A stretch of DNA of 64,000 bases from positions 558,001 through 622,000 of the forward strand of contig NZ_NEVK01000008.1 of assembly GCF_002261265.1 (NCBI RefSeq). The letters are read 5' to 3'. A model generated the notes under the pieces. The model ran no database searches. It had not been told where the DNA came from and worked only from the letters and a program-made list of their open reading frames with translations. Shown here piece by piece: positions 6,569-15,015 of this stretch (within the stretch, counting starts at the first letter, position 1; each line of letters opens with the position of its first letter). The translations under genes were made by a program, and so were the position numbers. The stretch is from Bordetella genomosp. 7. Lineage in GTDB: Bacteria > Pseudomonadota > Gammaproteobacteria > Burkholderiales > Burkholderiaceae_B.

Positions 6569-7696
6569 GTGTTGTCAAGCGAACTTGAAAGTGATGCGAA
6601 CATGGATGCCCCGCCGCCGGACACTGACTATACGACCGAAGAATCCAGATGGGCGGCTGTGTGCGCGCGCGATACCGCTGCCGATCCGTATTTTGTTTAC
6701 GCGGTGCGCACCACGGGCGTGTACTGCCGGCCCAGCAGTGCGTCCCGCCTGCCGCGCCGTGAGAACGTGTGCTTTTTCGATACACCCGAACAAGCCGAGG
6801 CGGCAGGTTTTCGGGCGACCCGGCGCACCGCTGCCGACCGCAGCAGCGTCGCCGCCCGGCACGCGGCCCTGGTAGCACAGGCCTGTCGGCGGATCGAGAC
6901 TGCCGAGCATGCCGTGGATCTGTCCATGCTGGCCGCCCAGGCTGGCCTGAGTGCATTCCATTTCCATCGCATCTTCAAAGCCGAAACAGGGCTTACCCCC
7001 AAGGCGTACGCCACTGCGCATCGCGCACGGCGGCTGCGCGATGAATTGTCGGGCGCCAACACGGTAACGCAGGCCATCTACGATGCCGGATTCAATTCCA
7101 ACAGCCGATTCTACGAGGCCAGCGCGGGCATGCTGGGAATGCGCCCCAGCGACTACCGGGGGGGCGGCTGCAATACGGATATCCGGTTTGCCGTGGGTGA
7201 ATGTTCCCTAGGTGCCATCTTGGTGGCATGCAGTCAGCGCGGCATATGCGCCATTACCCTGGGCGACGATCCGGATGCGCTCGTGCGAAATCTGCAGGAC
7301 CGCTTTCCCAATGCCCGCCTGCATGGCGGCGACCCGTCCTTCGAACGCCTGGTGGCCGAAGTGGTGGGATTCGTGGAAGCTCCCGGGCTGGGGCTCAATC
7401 TGCCGTTGGACGTGCGCGGCACGGCGTTCCAGCAACGGGTGTGGGAAGCACTGAGGCAGGTGCCGGCTGGCGCCACCGTCAGCTACGCCGACATTGCGCA
7501 ACGCATAGGCGCTCCCAGGGCGGTTCGCGCGGTGGCCCAGGCCTGCGGCGCGAATCTGCTGGCGGTAGCCATTCCGTGCCATCGCGTGGTCAGGCGTGAC
7601 GGCGACATATCGGGATACCGGTGGGGCGTGGAACGCAAGCGCGAACTACTCAAGCGCGAAGCCGAACCGACCGTGGCGGACGCAGGCGCCGCCTGA
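6569..7696 (+). CDS. ada: Ada-type DNA repair protein/regulator with a degenerate zinc site
   Basis: About 375 residues with full Ada architecture: N-terminal Ada domain (residues ~25-95), AraC-type helix-turn-helix (~100-200) and C-terminal O6-methylguanine-DNA methyltransferase (~210-365) with acceptor Cys in AIPCHRVV. The FVYAVRTTGVYCRPS segment matches the E. coli Ada nucleophile region, so the Cys38 equivalent is kept. However, the Cys42 equivalent is Ser (CRPSS), and both cysteines of the second pair are Thr (GFRATRRT instead of GFRPCxRC). The zinc cluster that lets Ada take methyl groups from phosphotriesters and become an activator is therefore broken. Start: GTG 6569 or TTG 6572 behind GGAG at 6561-6564; ATG 6602 is also possible. 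Base repair by the C-terminal domain should remain. Confidence 0.85.
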   Translation: MLSSELESDANMDAPPPDTDYTTEESRWAAVCARDTAADPYFVYAVRTTGVYCRPSSASRLPRRENVCFFDTPEQAEAAGFRATRRTAADRSSVAARHAALVAQACRRIETAEHAVDLSMLAAQAGLSAFHFHRIFKAETGLTPKAYATAHRARRLRDELSGANTVTQAIYDAGFNSNSRFYEASAGMLGMRPSDYRGGGCNTDIRFAVGECSLGAILVACSQRGICAITLGDDPDALVRNLQDRFPNARLHGGDPSFERLVAEVVGFVEAPGLGLNLPLDVRGTAFQQRVWEALRQVPAGATVSYADIAQRIGAPRAVRAVAQACGANLLAVAIPCHRVVRRDGDISGYRWGVERKRELLKREAEPTVADAGAA

Positions 7697-7708
7697 GCGG
7701 CGCGCCGC

Positions 7709-8299
7709 TCAGCCCGCAAACCCGCCGCCGTCCAGAAACGCCTGCTCTTCAGGAGTGGTGTCGCGCCCCAACTCGCGATTACGGTGCGGGAAACGTCCGA
7801 ACTGTTTGATGATTTCCAGATGTTCTTCGGCGTGAAACAGCGCGAGCGAGCCCAGCGGTGTGTTCTTTTCTACAGCCAGGCGCTGGTCTTGCATGTTCTC
7901 GGAATGCGAAAACGGCAAATAACAAAAGACGCGCATGGACGCTTCAATTTCGGCGTCCTGGCCCGACTTGAGCATGTTGCGCGCGTAATACCGGGCCAGC
8001 GGGTCGGTGGCATACATGTGGCCTGTGCCCCGAAACGCATTGCGCGGGAACTGATCAAGCAGGATCAGCAGCGCCAGAGTTCCGTATGCCGTGTCTTGCC
8101 ACGCGTCCAGTTGCCGTCTTGCCGCGGCCATGTGCAGGTCGAGAAAGCGGGCGCTGAATGCCTGGTCGAACGCCGGGTCTTTGGTGAACCAGCGCTGCGG
8201 GCCGGCGTTGCGCCAGAAGTCCACGACCTGAGCACGTTGTTGAGAAGTATCAGCCACGGTGGGTAGTGTCGTCGTTGCCAGGACGGCCAGCTTACCCAA
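7709..8299 (-). CDS. DUF924 family protein
   Basis: Up to 196 residues. It has the family's two landmark motifs, LILLDQFPRNAFRGT and CYLPFSHSENMQDQ, in an all-helical, TPR-like fold. DUF924 proteins have no established function. The frame opens with TTG at 8299; GTG at 8257 would give a slightly shorter protein starting VADTSQQR and may be the true start, as the extra residues are not family-like. It converges on ada, leaving only 12 bases between the stop codons. A regulatory role is not implied by position. Confidence 0.8.
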   Translation of the reverse strand: MGKLAVLATTTLPTVADTSQQRAQVVDFWRNAGPQRWFTKDPAFDQAFSARFLDLHMAAARRQLDAWQDTAYGTLALLILLDQFPRNAFRGTGHMYATDPLARYYARNMLKSGQDAEIEASMRVFCYLPFSHSENMQDQRLAVEKNTPLGSLALFHAEEHLEIIKQFGRFPHRNRELGRDTTPEEQAFLDGGGFAG

Positions 8300-8388
8300 G
8301 GGGTAGAAAAAGAACTAGTCACTTTGCCGTGCGGCAGCAGGTCGGCCGACGAATGTTCAGGGGTCGTACGCATCCGTATCTTGGGTGC

Positions 8389-9675
8389 ATGGCCACAGAA
8401 GTTCATCGACCTGAGCAACCCGCTATGGAACACCCCGCTTCAACGGGCGCCGCAACCCGTGTGCTGATCTCCAGTACGTTCGCCTTCACAATCTGCTTTG
8501 CGGTATGGATGATATTTGCCGTGCTGGGCATTCCGATCAAGACCCAGCTGGGTTTGTCGGAAACCGAGTTCGGGCTGCTGGCCGCCATGCCTGTGCTCAG
8601 CGGCTCGCTGGTTCGGGTGCCGCTTGGCATCTGGACGGACCGGTATGGCGGACGCATCGTCTTCTTCCTGCTGATGCTGGCGGCCGTGCCTGCCGTATGG
8701 CTGTTGGCGTACGCGACCCAATACTGGCATTTCCTGGCGCTGGGGCTGTTCGTGGGGCTGGCGGGCGGCTCGTTCTCGGTGGGCACGCCCTACGTGGCCC
8801 GATGGTTTCCGCGCCATCGCCAGGGTTTGGCGATGGGCATCTTCGGGGCCGGAAATTCCGGGTCTGCCTTGACCAAGTTCGCCGCGCCCGCGTTGATAGC
8901 CGCCGCGGGCGGGGCGTGGGTCATCGTGCCCAAAGTCTATGCAATAGCGCTGTTGGCCACGGCAATCCTGTTCTGGGCAAGTTCTGCCACCAACCCGGCC
9001 CACAAGGTGCAACAGGGAACAAACCTGCGGGCACAGCTGGCCATGCTGCGCGACCCGCGTGTATGGCGCTATTGCCAGTACTACTCGGTCGTGTTTGGCG
9101 GCTACGTGGCGCTGGCCCTGTGGATGACCAAGTACTACGTCAGCGAATATGGCTTCGATATGCGGCTGGCAGCGTTGCTGGCCGCGTGCTTCTCTTTGCC
9201 GGGCGGCGTGTTGCGCGCCGTAGGCGGCTGGATCTCCGATAAGTACGGCGCTTACCGCACCACCTGGTGGGTAATGTGGGTGTGCTGGGTGGCGTTCTTT
9301 CTGCTCAGTTACCCGCAAACGCATTTCATCGTACAGACCGACGCCGGGCCGCGCGAGTTCTCGCTGGCGATCGGCCCCACTCTGTTCACGATCCTGATGT
9401 TTGTCGTGGGCATTGCCATGGCCATCGGCAAGGCCTCGGTCTTCAAGTTCATCTCTGATGAGTTCGGCCAGAACATCGGCGCCGTCTCGGGCGTGGTGGG
9501 CCTGGCCGGCGGGTTGGGCGGCTTCGTCCTACCCATACTCTTCGGCGCATTGCTGGACCTGACCGGCGTCCGGTCCAGCGCCTTCATGCTCATGTACGGC
9601 ACGGTATGCGTGTCGCTCATCTGGATGCACTACAGCTTTCGTCCCACCCCTGTCGAACGCCTGCGGGCCGCCTGA
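8389..9675 (+). CDS. narK1: Nitrate/nitrite transporter, NarK1-type MFS protein
   Basis: About 428 residues with 12 predicted membrane segments of the major facilitator superfamily. RVPLGIWTDRYGGR is the conserved cytoplasmic loop between segments 2 and 3, GLAGGSFSVGTPYVARWFP is the first nitrate-signature-like segment, and RAVGGWISDKYG occurs in the second half. It precedes a second NarK and narGHJI, so its role is nitrate import or nitrate/nitrite exchange. Start: ATG 8389 is chosen; the upstream extension to 8266 is basic and not membrane-like, and ATG 8425 is an alternative. NarK1 types are thought to be proton-nitrate symporters and NarK2 types nitrate/nitrite antiporters; the subtype call here comes from gene order. 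Confidence 0.85.
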   Translation: MATEVHRPEQPAMEHPASTGAATRVLISSTFAFTICFAVWMIFAVLGIPIKTQLGLSETEFGLLAAMPVLSGSLVRVPLGIWTDRYGGRIVFFLLMLAAVPAVWLLAYATQYWHFLALGLFVGLAGGSFSVGTPYVARWFPRHRQGLAMGIFGAGNSGSALTKFAAPALIAAAGGAWVIVPKVYAIALLATAILFWASSATNPAHKVQQGTNLRAQLAMLRDPRVWRYCQYYSVVFGGYVALALWMTKYYVSEYGFDMRLAALLAACFSLPGGVLRAVGGWISDKYGAYRTTWWVMWVCWVAFFLLSYPQTHFIVQTDAGPREFSLAIGPTLFTILMFVVGIAMAIGKASVFKFISDEFGQNIGAVSGVVGLAGGLGGFVLPILFGALLDLTGVRSSAFMLMYGTVCVSLIWMHYSFRPTPVERLRAA

Positions 9676-9734
9676 GCCCCAGTCATCCCAGCCGGGCGCC
9701 TGCCGCGTCCGGCACATCTGAACGCGAGAACATC

Positions 9735-11120
9735 ATGTCCAGCTATGTACTGAACCGCTGGGAACCGGAAGACCAGAAATTCTGGCGCAACACCGGCGCC
9801 CGCATCGCGAACCGCAATCTGTGGATTTCCATCCCCGCCCTTGCCCTGGCATTCAGCATCTGGATGTTGTGGAGCGTGGTGGTCGTCAATCTCGACAAGG
9901 CCGGATTCGAACTCTCGAAGAACCAGATGTTCTGGCTCACCGCCCTTCCCGCGCTGTCGGGCGCGACCTTGCGAATCTTTTATTCCTTCCTGGTGCCGGT
10001 GTTCGGCGGCCGCCGCTGGACCGCCATTTCGACCGCCACCTTGCTGATTCCCGCGCTGGGCATGGGCTTCGCGCTGCAGGACTCCACCACCTCTTACCCC
10101 ACCCTGCTGGCACTGGCCCTGTTGTGCGGCCTGGGGGGCGGAAACTTCAGTTCCAGCATGGCCAACATCAGTTTCTTCTTTCCCAAGGAAAAGAAGGGCT
10201 TCGCCACCGGCATGAACGCGGGAATCGGCAATCTGGGCGTGTCGCTGGTGCAGTTCGTTGTGCCGGTGATCATTTCCATGGGCGTGCTCGGCACGTTGGG
10301 CGGCGACTCGCAACGCTTCGTGGTAGATGGCGCCGAGCACCAGATCTGGCTGCAGAATGCGGGCTTTATCTGGGTCCCCATCATCCTGGCCTCGTCGCTG
10401 GCGGCGTGGTTCGGCATGAACGACATTGCCGACGCCAAGGCCTCGTTCGCCGACCAGGCGGTGATCTTCACGCGCAAGCACAACTGGCTGATGTGCTGGC
10501 TGTATGTGGGCACCTTCGGGTCGTTCATCGGGTTTTCGGCCGGCTTTGCGATGCTGACCAAAGCATTGTTTCCCGACATCGATCCAATGACATATGCCTT
10601 CCTGGGGCCGCTGGTCGGATCGCTGACCCGTCCGCTGGGCGGCTGGATATCCGACAAGGTCGGCGGAGCGCGCGTCACCCTGCTCGTGTTCGCCGCCATG
10701 ATCCTCGCCGTGCTGGGTGTGCTGATGTATGTGCCCGGTCCGGCCGGCCCCGGCAACTTCACCGGCTTCCTGGCGATGTTCATTGTGCTGTTTGCCCTGA
10801 CGGGCCTGGGTAACGGTTCGACCTTCCGCATGATTCCCGTGATCTTTCTTCACGAACGCACGGCCGCGGCGCAGGGGCGCGGCGCCGCTGCGCAGAAGCA
10901 GGCGCTGATCGATGCGGGCAAAGAGTCGGCGGCAGTACTGGGTTTTTCGGGGGCCATAGGCGCGTACGGCGGTTTCTTCATCCCGCGCAGCTTCGGCACA
11001 TCCATTGAACTGACCGGGGGCGTTGCGGGGGCGCTGTACTGCTTCATGGCCTTTTACGTCACGTGCGTGGGCATCACTTGGTGGTACTACGCACGGCTCA
11101 ATGCGCCGGTGCCGTGCTGA
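9735..11120 (+). CDS. narK2: Nitrate/nitrite antiporter, NarK2-type MFS protein
   Basis: 461 residues, 12 predicted membrane segments, slightly longer than NarK1. It opens with SSYVLNRWEPEDQKFWRN; NarK2-like proteins share the W-PED-FW motif. GLGGGNFSSSMANISFFFPK is the nitrate-signature segment in the first half, RPLGGWISDKVGG is the conserved loop, and GLGNGSTFRMIP is the second signature. Start ATG 9735 has GAGA seven bases upstream and follows narK1 by 59 bases. Its likely task is exchange of nitrate for the nitrite made by NarG on the cytoplasmic side of the membrane. Confidence 0.9.
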   Translation: MSSYVLNRWEPEDQKFWRNTGARIANRNLWISIPALALAFSIWMLWSVVVVNLDKAGFELSKNQMFWLTALPALSGATLRIFYSFLVPVFGGRRWTAISTATLLIPALGMGFALQDSTTSYPTLLALALLCGLGGGNFSSSMANISFFFPKEKKGFATGMNAGIGNLGVSLVQFVVPVIISMGVLGTLGGDSQRFVVDGAEHQIWLQNAGFIWVPIILASSLAAWFGMNDIADAKASFADQAVIFTRKHNWLMCWLYVGTFGSFIGFSAGFAMLTKALFPDIDPMTYAFLGPLVGSLTRPLGGWISDKVGGARVTLLVFAAMILAVLGVLMYVPGPAGPGNFTGFLAMFIVLFALTGLGNGSTFRMIPVIFLHERTAAAQGRGAAAQKQALIDAGKESAAVLGFSGAIGAYGGFFIPRSFGTSIELTGGVAGALYCFMAFYVTCVGITWWYYARLNAPVPC

Positions 11121-11271
11121 GGCATGGCCTGTGCCTAGTCATATCGGGCTAGCAAGGCCTAGTACGCATGGCGTGCCCGCCCACTACTAGCGATGAATGG
11201 TCACGCCAGTGCGCGCTCAATAAAGTGTCAAGCAAGATCACGCCGGACCTCCGGCGTACACGGAGAACAGA
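11121..11271 (+). promoter_or_regulatory. narK2-narG intergenic region
   Basis: 151 bases without a gene. It has several CTAG/TAC-containing heptamer-like words (for example TACGCAT at 11163) that could be NarL half sites, but no clear FNR (TTGAT-N4-ATCAA) box and no terminator hairpin. A GGAGA immediately upstream of narG is its ribosome site. A separate nar promoter here is possible but not shown. Confidence 0.3.
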
Positions 11272-14200
11272 ATGAGTCATTTCCTGGACCGGCTGAAGTT
11301 CCTGTCAAGGGTCAAGTCCACCTTTTCCAATGGGCACGGTGAAGTCGTCAACGAAGACCGCACCTGGGAAAACGCCTATCGCAACCGGTGGCAGCATGAC
11401 AAGATCGTGCGGTCTACCCACGGTGTGAACTGCACGGGATCGTGCTCGTGGAAGGTGTATGTCAAGAACGGCCTGATCACCTGGGAAACCCAGCAGACCG
11501 ACTACCCCCGCACCCGGCCCGACCTGCCCAACCATGAGCCGCGCGGCTGTCCGCGCGGGGCGTCATACAGCTGGTATGTATATTCGGCGCAGCGCATCAA
11601 GTATCCGATGATTCGCGGCCGCCTGATGCAGATGTGGCGCGAGGCGCGCAAGACCATGGATCCCATCGCCGCGTGGGAATCCATCAGCCAGGACCCGGTA
11701 AAGGCCAGGCAATACAAATCGGTGCGCGGACTGGGCGGCTTCGTACGTGCCGACTGGGACACGGCCACCGAGATGATCGCCGCGGCCAACGCGTACACCA
11801 TCAAAAAATTCGGCCCCGACCGCGTGGTCGGTTTTTCGCCGATCCCCGCCATGTCCATGGTGAGCTATGCCGCCGGGGCGCGGTATCTGAGCCTGCTGGG
11901 CGGCGCCTGCCTGAGTTTCTACGACTGGTATTGTGACCTGCCGCCCGCCAGCCCGCAGGTATGGGGCGAACAGACCGATGTGCCCGAGTCGGCCGACTGG
12001 TACAACTCAACCTACCTGCTGGTATGGGGCTCCAACGTTCCGCAAACCCGCACCCCGGACGCGCATTTCTACACCGAAGTCCGCTACAAGGGCACCAAGA
12101 CGGTGGCCGTGTCCAGCGATTTCGGCGAAATGGTGAAGTTCGGCGACATCTGGCTGGCGCCCAGGCAGGGTACCGATGCGGCCCTGGCGCTGGCCATGGG
12201 CCACGTTGTGCTGAACGAATTCCACCATGGCGGCAAATCGGATTACTTCCGCGATTACGCCAAGCGCTACACCGACATGCCGATGCTGGTGCAGTTGAAA
12301 GAGCGCGACGGTTACCTGGTGCCCGACCATTTCCTGCGCGCTTCGCAACTGGCCGATGCGCTGGGGCAGAACAACAACCCCGACTGGAAGACGCTGGTGT
12401 ACGACGGCCTTACCGGCGATCTGTGTGCGCCCAACGGCAGCATCGGCTTCCGGTGGGGCGAGGCCGCCGTCGACGGCGGCGCCAGGACGGGACGCTGGAA
12501 CCTGGAACAGAACGACGGCGGAAGCGGCCGCGCCATCGACCCCGTGCTCAGCCTGCTCGACAACCACGATGCAGTGGCCAGCGTCGGGTTCCCGTACTTT
12601 GGCGGCGAGCACGGCAGCGTACTGCAACGCAACGTTCCCGTGCGCCATGTGACGCTCGCCGACGGCAGCCGCGCATGCGTGGCCACGGTGTATGACTTGC
12701 AGATGGCCAGCTATGGCGTAGACCGCGGCCTGGGCGGCGACAACGTTGCGGCATCGTACGACGACGACGTTCCCTACACGCCGGCCTGGCAGGAAAAGCA
12801 CACGACCGTGCCGCGCCACCTGGTCATACAGGTGGCGCGCGAGTTCGCGCAGAACGCGCACGATACCCAAGGCAAGTCCATGGTCATCGTCGGCGCGGCG
12901 CTGAACCACTGGTACCACATGGACATGACTTACCGCGGCATCATCAACCTGCTGATGATGTGCGGCTGCGTGGGCAAGAGCGGCGGCGGCTGGGCGCATT
13001 ACGTGGGCCAGGAAAAGCTTCGCCCGCAGTTCGGATGGGCGCCGCTGGCCTTTGCCGCAGACTGGTCGCGCCCGCCGCGCCACATGAACGGCACATCTTT
13101 CTTCTATGCGCACACGAGCCAATGGCGGCACGAGAAGCTGCCCGTCAGCGATATCCTGGGGCCCACCGCCGATGCGAAGCGCTACAGCAATCTGAGCCTC
13201 ATCGACCTCAATGCCAAGTCCGAACGCATGGGCTGGCTGCCGTCCGCGCCGCAACTCGAAACCAATCCGCTGGACGTGGTGGCGCAGGCCGAAGCGGCTG
13301 GCGAAGACGCCGTCGCGTACGCTGCGCGGCGGCTCAAGAACGGCGAACTCAACCTCAGTTGCGACGATCCCGACAACCCCGCCAATTTCCCGCGCAACAT
13401 GTTCGTGTGGCGCTCGAACATTCTTGGGTCCAGCGGCAAGGGACACGAATACTTCCTGAAGTATCTGCTGGGCACGCAGAACGCCATGTTCGGCGACGAG
13501 GCCGATGCCATCAAGCCCGCGCAGGTGCGCTATCGCGAAGAAGCTGCCGAAGGCAAGCTCGACCTGCTCACGGTGCTCGACTTCCGCATGAGCACCACCT
13601 GCCTGTATGGCGACATCGTGCTGCCCACGGCCACCTGGTACGAAAAAGACGACCTCAACACGTCGGACATGCACCCGTTCATCCACCCATTGTCCGAAGC
13701 GGTGCAGCCCCTGTGGGAAAGCAAGACCGACTGGGAAATCTACAAGCTGCTGGCGCGCAAGTTCAGCGATATAGGCGGCCCGTACCTGGGCAAGCGCAAA
13801 GACCTGGTGCTGACGCCGCTGCTGCACGACACTCCGGGAGAGCTGGGCCAGGCGTTTGAGCCGAAAGACTGGAAACTTGGCGAGTGCGACCTGATCCCCG
13901 GCAAGACGGCGCCCACCATGACGGTTGTGGAGCGTGACTACAACGACATCTATCGCAAGTTCACGTCGGTAGGCCCCCTGCTCGACAAACTCGGCAATGG
14001 CGGCAAGGGCATCAACTGGAACACTGAACACGAGGTACGCGAACTCGGCGAACTGAACCGTTGCGTCGAGCAGCCCGGCGTAAGCCACGGGCGGCCCCGC
14101 CTGGAAACGGCCATCGACGCAGCCGAAATGATCCTGACCTTCGCGCCCGAAACCAACGGCCATGTGTCGGTGAAGGCCTGGGAAGCGCTGGGCAGGATAA

Positions 14201-15015
14201 CCGGGCGCGATCACACCCATCTTGCGGCGGGCCGCGAACACGACAAGATTCGCTTTCGCGATATCCAGGCGCAGCCGCGCAAGATCATCTCTGCGCCCAC
14301 ATGGTCGGGCCTCGAAAGCGAAGAAGTCAGCTACAACGCCGGCTATACCAACGTGCACGAGCTGATTCCATGGCGCACGCTGACCGGGCGCCAGCAGTTC
14401 TACCAAGACCACCGCTGGATGCTGGATTTCGGCGAAGGGCTGTGCGCCTACAAGCCGCCCATCGACACGCGCACAATCGAACCCATGCTGGGCCGCTACC
14501 CCAACGGCGAGCACGAGCTGGTGCTGAACTGGATCACGCCACACCAGAAATGGGGCATCCACAGCACCTATTCCGACAACTTGCGCATGCTGACGCTCAG
14601 TCGCGGCGGCCCGCATGTGTGGGTGTCGGAAGCCGAGGCCAGGCAGGCCGGGCTGGTCGACAACGATTGGGTAGAGGTATTCAACGTCAACGGCACACTG
14701 ACCGCGCGGGTCGTGGTCAGCCAACGCGTGCCGGTGGGCATGTGCCTGATGTACCACGCGCAGGAAAAGATCGTGAACGTGCCCGGCGCCGAGACCAGCG
14801 GCATGCGCGGCGGCATACACAACTCGGTGACGCGCACCGTGCTCAAGCCCACCCACATGATAGGCGGGTACGCGCAGCAGGCTTACGGCTTTAACTACTA
14901 CGGCACGGTGGGCAGCAATCGCGACGAATACGTTGTCGTGCGCAAGATGAAAAAGGTGGATTGGATGGAAGGCCCGCTGGCGCAACAGCAGCTCGAGGAA
15001 GGAAGCGCAAAATGA
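11272..15015 (+). CDS. narG: Respiratory nitrate reductase, catalytic alpha subunit NarG
   Basis: 1247 residues, the normal length of membrane-bound NarG. The FS0 [4Fe-4S] ligands are visible: His50, Cys54 and Cys58 in THGVNCTGSCSW, then a cysteine in EPRGCPRGASYSW near residue 93. WYNSTYLLVWGSNVPQTRTPDAHF is the region holding the aspartate ligand of the molybdenum. The N-terminus (SHFLDRLKFLSR) lacks a Tat signal, as expected for a cytoplasm-facing subunit with a vestigial leader. It binds bis-MGD and reduces nitrate to nitrite with electrons from NarH. The stop overlaps narH as ATGA. Long reading frames on the opposite strand are GC-driven shadows. Confidence 0.98.
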   Translation: MSHFLDRLKFLSRVKSTFSNGHGEVVNEDRTWENAYRNRWQHDKIVRSTHGVNCTGSCSWKVYVKNGLITWETQQTDYPRTRPDLPNHEPRGCPRGASYSWYVYSAQRIKYPMIRGRLMQMWREARKTMDPIAAWESISQDPVKARQYKSVRGLGGFVRADWDTATEMIAAANAYTIKKFGPDRVVGFSPIPAMSMVSYAAGARYLSLLGGACLSFYDWYCDLPPASPQVWGEQTDVPESADWYNSTYLLVWGSNVPQTRTPDAHFYTEVRYKGTKTVAVSSDFGEMVKFGDIWLAPRQGTDAALALAMGHVVLNEFHHGGKSDYFRDYAKRYTDMPMLVQLKERDGYLVPDHFLRASQLADALGQNNNPDWKTLVYDGLTGDLCAPNGSIGFRWGEAAVDGGARTGRWNLEQNDGGSGRAIDPVLSLLDNHDAVASVGFPYFGGEHGSVLQRNVPVRHVTLADGSRACVATVYDLQMASYGVDRGLGGDNVAASYDDDVPYTPAWQEKHTTVPRHLVIQVAREFAQNAHDTQGKSMVIVGAALNHWYHMDMTYRGIINLLMMCGCVGKSGGGWAHYVGQEKLRPQFGWAPLAFAADWSRPPRHMNGTSFFYAHTSQWRHEKLPVSDILGPTADAKRYSNLSLIDLNAKSERMGWLPSAPQLETNPLDVVAQAEAAGEDAVAYAARRLKNGELNLSCDDPDNPANFPRNMFVWRSNILGSSGKGHEYFLKYLLGTQNAMFGDEADAIKPAQVRYREEAAEGKLDLLTVLDFRMSTTCLYGDIVLPTATWYEKDDLNTSDMHPFIHPLSEAVQPLWESKTDWEIYKLLARKFSDIGGPYLGKRKDLVLTPLLHDTPGELGQAFEPKDWKLGECDLIPGKTAPTMTVVERDYNDIYRKFTSVGPLLDKLGNGGKGINWNTEHEVRELGELNRCVEQPGVSHGRPRLETAIDAAEMILTFAPETNGHVSVKAWEALGRITGRDHTHLAAGREHDKIRFRDIQAQPRKIISAPTWSGLESEEVSYNAGYTNVHELIPWRTLTGRQQFYQDHRWMLDFGEGLCAYKPPIDTRTIEPMLGRYPNGEHELVLNWITPHQKWGIHSTYSDNLRMLTLSRGGPHVWVSEAEARQAGLVDNDWVEVFNVNGTLTARVVVSQRVPVGMCLMYHAQEKIVNVPGAETSGMRGGIHNSVTRTVLKPTHMIGGYAQQAYGFNYYGTVGSNRDEYVVVRKMKKVDWMEGPLAQQQLEEGSAK

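Noticed and set aside
12007-14985. 992-codon open frame on the minus strand opposite narG
   Set aside because: It has no recognisable domains, is rich in Arg, His, Val and Ala, and mirrors narG codon positions. Long antisense frames are expected in GC-rich coding DNA.
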